From Edaphobacter aggregans DSM 19364 (GTDB lineage: Bacteria > Acidobacteriota > Terriglobia > Terriglobales > Acidobacteriaceae), in the NCBI RefSeq assembly GCF_000745965.1, contig NZ_JQKI01000029.1, positions 1-64,000 of the forward strand: 64,000 bases of DNA. Reading direction: 5' to 3'. A program made the position numbers and the translations under genes. Shown here piece by piece: positions 59,339 to 64,000 of this stretch; the first letter of the stretch is position 1, and every line of letters begins with the position of its first letter. The notes under the pieces were generated by a model. It searched no databases. It was not told where the DNA came from and saw nothing but the letters and a program-made list of their open reading frames with translations.

Positions 59339-61156
59339 ATGCCCCCCATCCTGAACGCGCAAGGCCTGTCCAAGAGCTTCGGCGCAACTCCGCTCTTTCG
59401 TGACATCGCCTTCACCGTCTCCGACGGAGACCGCATCGGCCTCATCGGCCCCAACGGCGCCGGCAAGTCCACGCTGCTCAAAATCCTTGCCGGAGAAGAG
59501 GATGCAGACTCCGGCGACGTCGCCACACGCAAGCGCGCCCGCATCGGCTACGTTCAGCAGGAGTCGATCTTCGCTCCAGCCGTCACCGTCCGCCAGGTCC
59601 TCGAAGCCGCGCTCGCTCTCGGACACGTTCCCGAGTCCGAGCGTGAAGGCAAACTGCGCGAGACCAGCGGCCGCATCGGCCTGCCCGACCTCTCGGCCGA
59701 GGCCGCGACACTGAGCGGAGGCTGGCGCAAACGCCTCGCCATCGCCGAGGCGATCGTCGCCGCACCCGACGTCCTGCTCCTCGACGAGCCGACCAACCAT
59801 CTCGACCTCGCCGGAATCGCCTGGCTCGAGGGCCTGCTGAACGAAGACCGTTTTGCCTCCGTCATCATCACCCACGACCGCTACTTCCTCGAGAACGTAG
59901 CCACCGAGATCGTCGAGCTGAACCGCATCTACGCCGACGGCCTCCTCCGCGTGCAGGGAACGTACTCGAAGTTCCTCGAGGCTCGCGACGCATACATGGA
60001 ATCGCAGTCGCGCCTCGAGGAGTCGCTCCGCAACCGCGTTCGCACCGAGATCGAATGGCTGCGCCGCGGCCCGAAAGCCCGCGCAACCAAAGCAAAGGCG
60101 CGCATCGACAACGCCAACCAGCTCATCGGTCAGCTGAAGGAAGTCTCCTCTCGAGCCCAGAGTTCGACAGCGACCATCGACTTTGCCGCGACAGATCGCC
60201 AGACGAAACGCCTCGTCGAGCTGAACGACGTGAGCATCCAACTCGGCGAAAGGAAGATCGTCGAACACCTCAACTTCCTCATCGCCAACGGAACCCGAGT
60301 CGGTCTCGTCGGCCCCAACGGAAGCGGCAAGACCACAATCCTTCGCCTGCTCACCGGCGAGCTTCAACCATCAGCAGGAAACACTAATAAAGCCTCTTCT
60401 CTACGCATCGTCTACTTCAGCCAGACGCGCGAGCTTCCCGAAGGCGTAACTCTGCGCCGAGCGCTCGCGCCTGACTCTGATTCCGTCGTCTATCAGGATC
60501 GCGTCGTTCACGTCGCCAGCTACGCGCAGAAGTTCCTCTTCACCAGCGAGCAGCTCAACCAGCCCGTCGAGCGGCTCAGCGGAGGCGAGCGCGCCCGCGT
60601 TCTTATCGCACGCCTCATGCTTGAGCCCGCGGACATTCTACTGCTTGACGAGCCCACCAACGACCTCGACATCGCCACACTCGAGGTCCTCGAAGAGAGC
60701 CTGCTTGAGTACAAGGGCGCGCTCGTCCTTGTCACTCACGATCGCTACATGCTCGACCGCGTCTCCACGACCGTGCTCGGTCTCGATGGAAAGGGAAACG
60801 CCGCGACCTTCGCAGACTACCCGCAATGGGAGCAGTGGTTCCTGGAGCAAAAAGAAGAGCCGCAAACAGAGAAGAAGCCAAACTGCGAGGTGGAGCAGCC
60901 GAAGCCCGCGCAGTCCGTCGCCGCACCGGCGAAGAAGAAGCTCTCATACCTTGAGGCCCGCGAGTTCGCCGGCATCGAAGAGCGTGTCGAAGTTGCCGAA
61001 GTTCGCCTCGACGCCGCAAAGTCCCGCGTCAGCGACCCTGAGGTCGCCGTCGACGCGGCGAAGCTGACCGAAGCACTCGCCGAACTCAGCGCCGCGGAGA
61101 CCGAAGTCGACGCTCTGTACGCGCGCTGGGCCGAGCTGACCGAAAAGGCCGGATAA
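59339..61156 (+). CDS. ABC-F family ATPase (Uup-like, ribosome-associated)
   Basis: The 605-residue soluble protein contains two ABC domains: first GPNGAGKSTLLKIL, LSGGWRKRLAIAEAI and LLLDEPTNHLDLAGI; second GPNGSGKTTILRLL, LSGGERARVLIARL and LLLDEPTNDLDIATLE. A linker rich in Arg/Glu (residues 205-285) joins them, and the C-terminal 70 residues are an alpha-helical coiled-coil tail as in Uup. ABC-F proteins act on the ribosome or in DNA maintenance; antibiotic resistance is another family role. No transmembrane part is present. Confidence 0.93.
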   Translation: MPPILNAQGLSKSFGATPLFRDIAFTVSDGDRIGLIGPNGAGKSTLLKILAGEEDADSGDVATRKRARIGYVQQESIFAPAVTVRQVLEAALALGHVPESEREGKLRETSGRIGLPDLSAEAATLSGGWRKRLAIAEAIVAAPDVLLLDEPTNHLDLAGIAWLEGLLNEDRFASVIITHDRYFLENVATEIVELNRIYADGLLRVQGTYSKFLEARDAYMESQSRLEESLRNRVRTEIEWLRRGPKARATKAKARIDNANQLIGQLKEVSSRAQSSTATIDFAATDRQTKRLVELNDVSIQLGERKIVEHLNFLIANGTRVGLVGPNGSGKTTILRLLTGELQPSAGNTNKASSLRIVYFSQTRELPEGVTLRRALAPDSDSVVYQDRVVHVASYAQKFLFTSEQLNQPVERLSGGERARVLIARLMLEPADILLLDEPTNDLDIATLEVLEESLLEYKGALVLVTHDRYMLDRVSTTVLGLDGKGNAATFADYPQWEQWFLEQKEEPQTEKKPNCEVEQPKPAQSVAAPAKKKLSYLEAREFAGIEERVEVAEVRLDAAKSRVSDPEVAVDAAKLTEALAELSAAETEVDALYARWAELTEKAG

Positions 61157-61190
61157 ACCGTTTCGCCGTGCTGGTATGCTTCTGGCACCG

Positions 61191-62495
61191 ATGAAGACGC
61201 TCGCCTGTTCTCTCGTTCTCGCTCTCGCTGCCGTCTATTGCGCTGCTCAGTCCGCGCCAGCGACGAAGCACCCAATCGTACTTCGCGCTGCGCGAATGCT
61301 CGACGTCGCGAATGGCAAGCTCGTCAGTCCGGGCGAAGTCCTGGTTGAAGGAGATCGGATTGTCGCCGCTGGTGGCTCCGTTGCGCATCCCTCCGATGCC
61401 GAAGTGATCAATCTTGGCGAGACCACGCTGATGCCGGGCTTGATCGACGCGCACGTCCATCTCTTTCTGCATCCTGGCGCTGAAGACCTGCAGACCGTTG
61501 ATGAGAGCGTTCCTGAGCGAACCCTGATGGCTGCCGACGCAGCGCGTCGTGACCTGCTTGCCGGCTTTACCGCCGAGCGCGACATGGGGACCGAAGGCGC
61601 AGGCTGCGCTGATGTCGCTCTACGCAATGCAATCAACTCGGGCCTGATTCCCGGCCCGCGGATGCGTGTGAGCTGCAACGCCGTCGACATTCTCGGAGGA
61701 CACGAGGACGCGATCGGCTACAACCCCGCGCAGCATGTGCTGTCGAACGCCGACTATGCTGATTCGATCGAGGACCTGGTGAAAGTGATGCGCGAGCAGC
61801 GCAAGGGCGGAGCTGACTTTACCAAGATCTACGAGACCGGGCGCGACTTGCTCAAAGACGGCCGGTTCACGACTCCCTTTCAGTACACGACAGAGCAACT
61901 CGCAGCTGCGGTCGCCGAGGCCGAGCGAACCGGCGGCGACCGAAGCTCCGGACGCGGAGTTGCCGTTCATGCTACCGGTGAGCCAGGAGCGGGCCTTGCC
62001 GTTGCGGCCGGAGTAGCTTCGGTCGATCACGCCTATGTGCTTAGCGACGCCACGATGAAAGCGATGCATGAGAAGGGAATCTACGCCGTTCCAACCTTCG
62101 CCATCGCGGAGTACTTCGCCGATCACGCTGCAACAGCCGAGCGGGCAGAGCGCCTGAAGGCAGAACAGACGCTCCACGCGGCCGAGTTCAAGAAGCAGAT
62201 GGCCGCTGGAGTTCCGTTTGCAGTAGGAAGCGATGTCGGGCCGTTTCCGCATGGAACGCAGGCACGCGAGATGGAACTGATGGTCGAGTTCGGAATGAAG
62301 CCCGCCGACGTAATGCGCGCCGATCTGATCAACGGCGCTAAACTGCTTGGCTGGACCGGCCAGATCGGCGAACTGAAGGCGGGCTATCTTGCCGACGTAA
62401 TCGCAGTAGAAGGCGATCCAATTGCGGACATTAAGGTCTTGCGCAAGGTCGTCTTCGTCATGAAGGGCGGCGAGGTCTATCGCCGCCCACAGTGA
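61191..62495 (+). CDS. Exported amidohydrolase-family protein
   Basis: The 434-residue product begins with a signal peptide (ACSLVLALAAVYCAAQ) and is a metal-dependent amidohydrolase: LMPGLIDAHVHLFLHPG gives the HxH motif, VAVHATGEPG and SVDHAYVLSD provide histidines, and AVGSDVGPFPHGTQ carries the catalytic Asp. ADVIAVEGDPIADI is a typical end. Secreted members of this group cleave dipeptides (Xaa-Pro type) or imides. The ATG at 61191 is chosen; the frame start at 61176 is upstream without benefit. Confidence 0.9.
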   Translation: MKTLACSLVLALAAVYCAAQSAPATKHPIVLRAARMLDVANGKLVSPGEVLVEGDRIVAAGGSVAHPSDAEVINLGETTLMPGLIDAHVHLFLHPGAEDLQTVDESVPERTLMAADAARRDLLAGFTAERDMGTEGAGCADVALRNAINSGLIPGPRMRVSCNAVDILGGHEDAIGYNPAQHVLSNADYADSIEDLVKVMREQRKGGADFTKIYETGRDLLKDGRFTTPFQYTTEQLAAAVAEAERTGGDRSSGRGVAVHATGEPGAGLAVAAGVASVDHAYVLSDATMKAMHEKGIYAVPTFAIAEYFADHAATAERAERLKAEQTLHAAEFKKQMAAGVPFAVGSDVGPFPHGTQAREMELMVEFGMKPADVMRADLINGAKLLGWTGQIGELKAGYLADVIAVEGDPIADIKVLRKVVFVMKGGEVYRRPQ

Positions 62496-62501
62496 CGGCG
62501 C

Positions 62502-63014
62502 CTATTTCGGCGACCACTGTTCGTCGGCGGAGGGACCGTAGAGCGCGGGAACAGGAATGTCGTTTAGCCGCAGATAGACGCCGAGCTGGGCAGTGTGATG
62601 CACGAGATGGTTGAAGCACATCATGCGGAAGGTCGTGGAACGAGGCAAATTCGAGATCGGGTGTTCGCCGTAGGCGAACTTCCAGGGAGCCAGAAGTGCT
62701 TCGTTGGAAGCCGTGGCGATGGCGTCGCGGCATGCCTTCGCACTGTCGTCCAGTTGCTTGAGCGCTGCATCACGTGTCGTGAACTCGAGCGGAACGTGCG
62801 GCCGCTTCGGGTTGGCGAGGTCCATCCCGTCATCAAGGACGATGTAAGAACCGAAGAGAGGAAGCGTGGCGCAGTGCATGGCAAGTTTGCCCATTTCCAT
62901 GGATTTGTCGTGACATTTCCAATCGTTCTTGCCTTCAGGGACGCGTTCGAGCGTCCGGCGGGTGTTGGATATCTCGGTGTCGAAGTCCTGCAGTAGCATC
63001 TCGGAGATCTTCAT
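62502..63014 (-). CDS. DinB-like (four-helix, DUF664-type) protein
   Basis: The 170-residue product has four predicted helices and the metal-binding histidines of the DinB/YfiT superfamily in KLAMHCATLPLFGSYIV and CFNHLVHHTAQLGVYLRLND. Members bind divalent metals and include bacillithiol-dependent S-transferases (BstA), which is interesting because bshC is in this window. Enzyme activity is not shown by sequence. The gene is convergent with the amidohydrolase (six bases between stops). Confidence 0.85.
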   Translation of the reverse strand: MKISEMLLQDFDTEISNTRRTLERVPEGKNDWKCHDKSMEMGKLAMHCATLPLFGSYIVLDDGMDLANPKRPHVPLEFTTRDAALKQLDDSAKACRDAIATASNEALLAPWKFAYGEHPISNLPRSTTFRMMCFNHLVHHTAQLGVYLRLNDIPVPALYGPSADEQWSPK

Positions 63015-63068
63015 GGTTGTCCTTTCCTGCCTCTATTTCTGAATACGTGGAGCAGAAGAAGCTTAGTG

Positions 63069-63102
63069 CCAGCCTACTGACGTCATCCTGTCAGTAGGCT
63101 GG
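63069..63102 (-). terminator. Hairpin after fabI
   Basis: CCAGCCTACTGA (63069-63080) and TCAGTAGGCTGG (63091-63102) are perfect 12-bp inverted repeats with a ten-base loop, 15 bases past the fabI stop (63117, minus strand). The U-run after it is weak. Confidence 0.65.
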
Positions 63103-63116
63103 AGAGTCGCGCCGAT

Positions 63117-63878
63117 TTACAGACCGGTAACGTTATACCCGCAGTCGACGAAGGTGATCTCGCCGGTGATGCCACTGGAGAGGTCGCTCACGAGGAAGAG
63201 CGCGGCGTTGCCGACCTCTGCGGTTTCGACGTTGCGGTGGAGGGGTGCGCGCTCCTCGACGGCATTGAGGATCTTGGTAAAGTCGCTGATGCCGCGGGCG
63301 GCGAGCGTCTTGATCGGCCCGGCGGAGATGGCGTTGACGCGGAGCTTCTTTGCGCCCAGGTCAGCAGCGAGGTAGCGGACGGCCGCTTCGAGGGCTGCCT
63401 TGGCGACGCCCATGATGTTGTAGTTGGGGAAGACCTTTTCAGAGCCGTAGTAGGTGAGGGTAAGAATGGAGCCGCCCTCGCTCATCAGGGGTTCTGCAGC
63501 GCGTGCGAGCGCGATCAGCGAGTAGGCGCTGATGTCGTGCGCGATGCGGAAGTCCTCGCGAGCGGTCTGGAGGACCGTGTTCTTGATGTTGGGTGCGAAG
63601 CCGATGGAGTGGACCAGGATGTCGAGTTTGCCGTAGGTGGCTTTGAGCTGTTCGAAGACGGCGTCGATATCGGCGTCGATGGCGACGTCGCAGCGGAAGG
63701 TCTTCGCATGGGGAAGTTCAGCGGCAAGCTCCTCGGCATCGCGCTGGAGACGCTCGTTCTGATAGCAGATGGCAAGCGTGGCGCCGGCTTCTGAGAGCTT
63801 CTGGGCGATGCCCCAGGCGATGCTGCGCTTGTTGGCCAGGCCGAAGATGACGGCAACTTTGCCCTTGAGATCGATCAT
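63117..63878 (-). CDS. fabI: Enoyl-[acyl-carrier-protein] reductase (NADH)
   Basis: FabI catalyses the last reductive step of each fatty acid elongation round. The 253-residue SDR-type product starts with the NAD motif GKVAVIFGLANKRSIAWGIA and shows VHSIGFAPNIKN, YYGSEKVFPNYNIMGVAKAA (Tyr-x6-Lys pair) and ISAGPIKTLAARGI. This identifies FabI rather than FabK or FabL. It is the target of triclosan-like inhibitors. The upstream region near the window end may contain its promoter. Confidence 0.95.
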   Translation of the reverse strand: MIDLKGKVAVIFGLANKRSIAWGIAQKLSEAGATLAICYQNERLQRDAEELAAELPHAKTFRCDVAIDADIDAVFEQLKATYGKLDILVHSIGFAPNIKNTVLQTAREDFRIAHDISAYSLIALARAAEPLMSEGGSILTLTYYGSEKVFPNYNIMGVAKAALEAAVRYLAADLGAKKLRVNAISAGPIKTLAARGISDFTKILNAVEERAPLHRNVETAEVGNAALFLVSDLSSGITGEITFVDCGYNVTGL

Positions 63879-64000
63879 GGTTCTACTTTGCTCCTGGTTG
63901 AGATTCCGATGCTAAGGATAGCAGTGCAGAGGTGTCCGGGCGAGTCATGGGCCGCGGCGAATGGCTGAAAAATCAAGCGCTTTGCGACATGACGGCCCAG

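Overview
The window looks like chromosomal DNA of an acidobacterium of the Terriglobia type (relatives of Granulicella, Edaphobacter, Terriglobus). This is inferred from high GC, a PadR regulator paired with a duplicated orphan permease (ADOP family), VCBS/Ig-like and NHL-repeat secreted proteins, a bacillithiol enzyme (BshC), and intergenic repeats ending in TCAGAATGACGG. Most of the window is ordinary core and housekeeping sequence. No prophage, integrase, IS transposase, CRISPR array or rRNA operon was seen. No clear-cut new system was found; the most unusual content is repeat families, decayed genes and a few small genes.

Layout. 1-2.9 kb: end of tuf, then rpmG, tRNA-Trp, secE, nusG and rplK, closed by a terminator. 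2.9-4.9 kb (minus): a secreted peroxiredoxin-like protein, a methyltransferase and a DUF59 protein. 5.2-9.7 kb: two decayed secreted-protein genes, a VCBS/Ig-like gene with three frameshifts and an NHL-repeat remnant. 9.9-12.9 kb: PadR-ADOP pair with a palindromic promoter. 13-16.6 kb: VOC protein, DNA polymerase IV, ChrB and a DUF1259 protein. 16.6-25.6 kb (mostly minus): prenyl synthase, a large membrane protein, penicillin acylase family enzyme, a broken Na+/H+ antiporter, a CPBP protease and a DUF4386 membrane protein, with repeat-rich spacers (hexamer arrays) around the acylase.

25.8-33.5 kb: DHH phosphoesterase, a 52-residue membrane protein, then rseP, dxr, cdsA and uppS (isoprenoid, phospholipid and envelope stress functions), interrupted by a secreted protein, a PadR regulator on the other strand and a cupin. 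33.7-39.6 kb: M16 peptidase, Xre regulator, HD protein, nicotinamidase and small proteins. 39.7-45 kb: a leucine/branched-acid degradation cluster (biotin-dependent carboxyltransferase, HMG-CoA lyase, enoyl-CoA hydratase, thioesterase, SDR) and a stand-alone B12-binding mutase subunit. 45-50 kb: M28 peptidase, glycosyltransferase, frataxin, outer membrane protein, ssb. 49.6-54.4 kb: DUF420 and heme O synthase, PolX, cold shock protein, Nudix hydrolase.

54.6-64 kb: bshC, eutBC (ethanolamine ammonia-lyase), a zinc-ribbon protein, an ABC-F ATPase, an amidohydrolase, a DinB-family protein and fabI. All functions are assigned by reading motifs in the translations; no database search was run.
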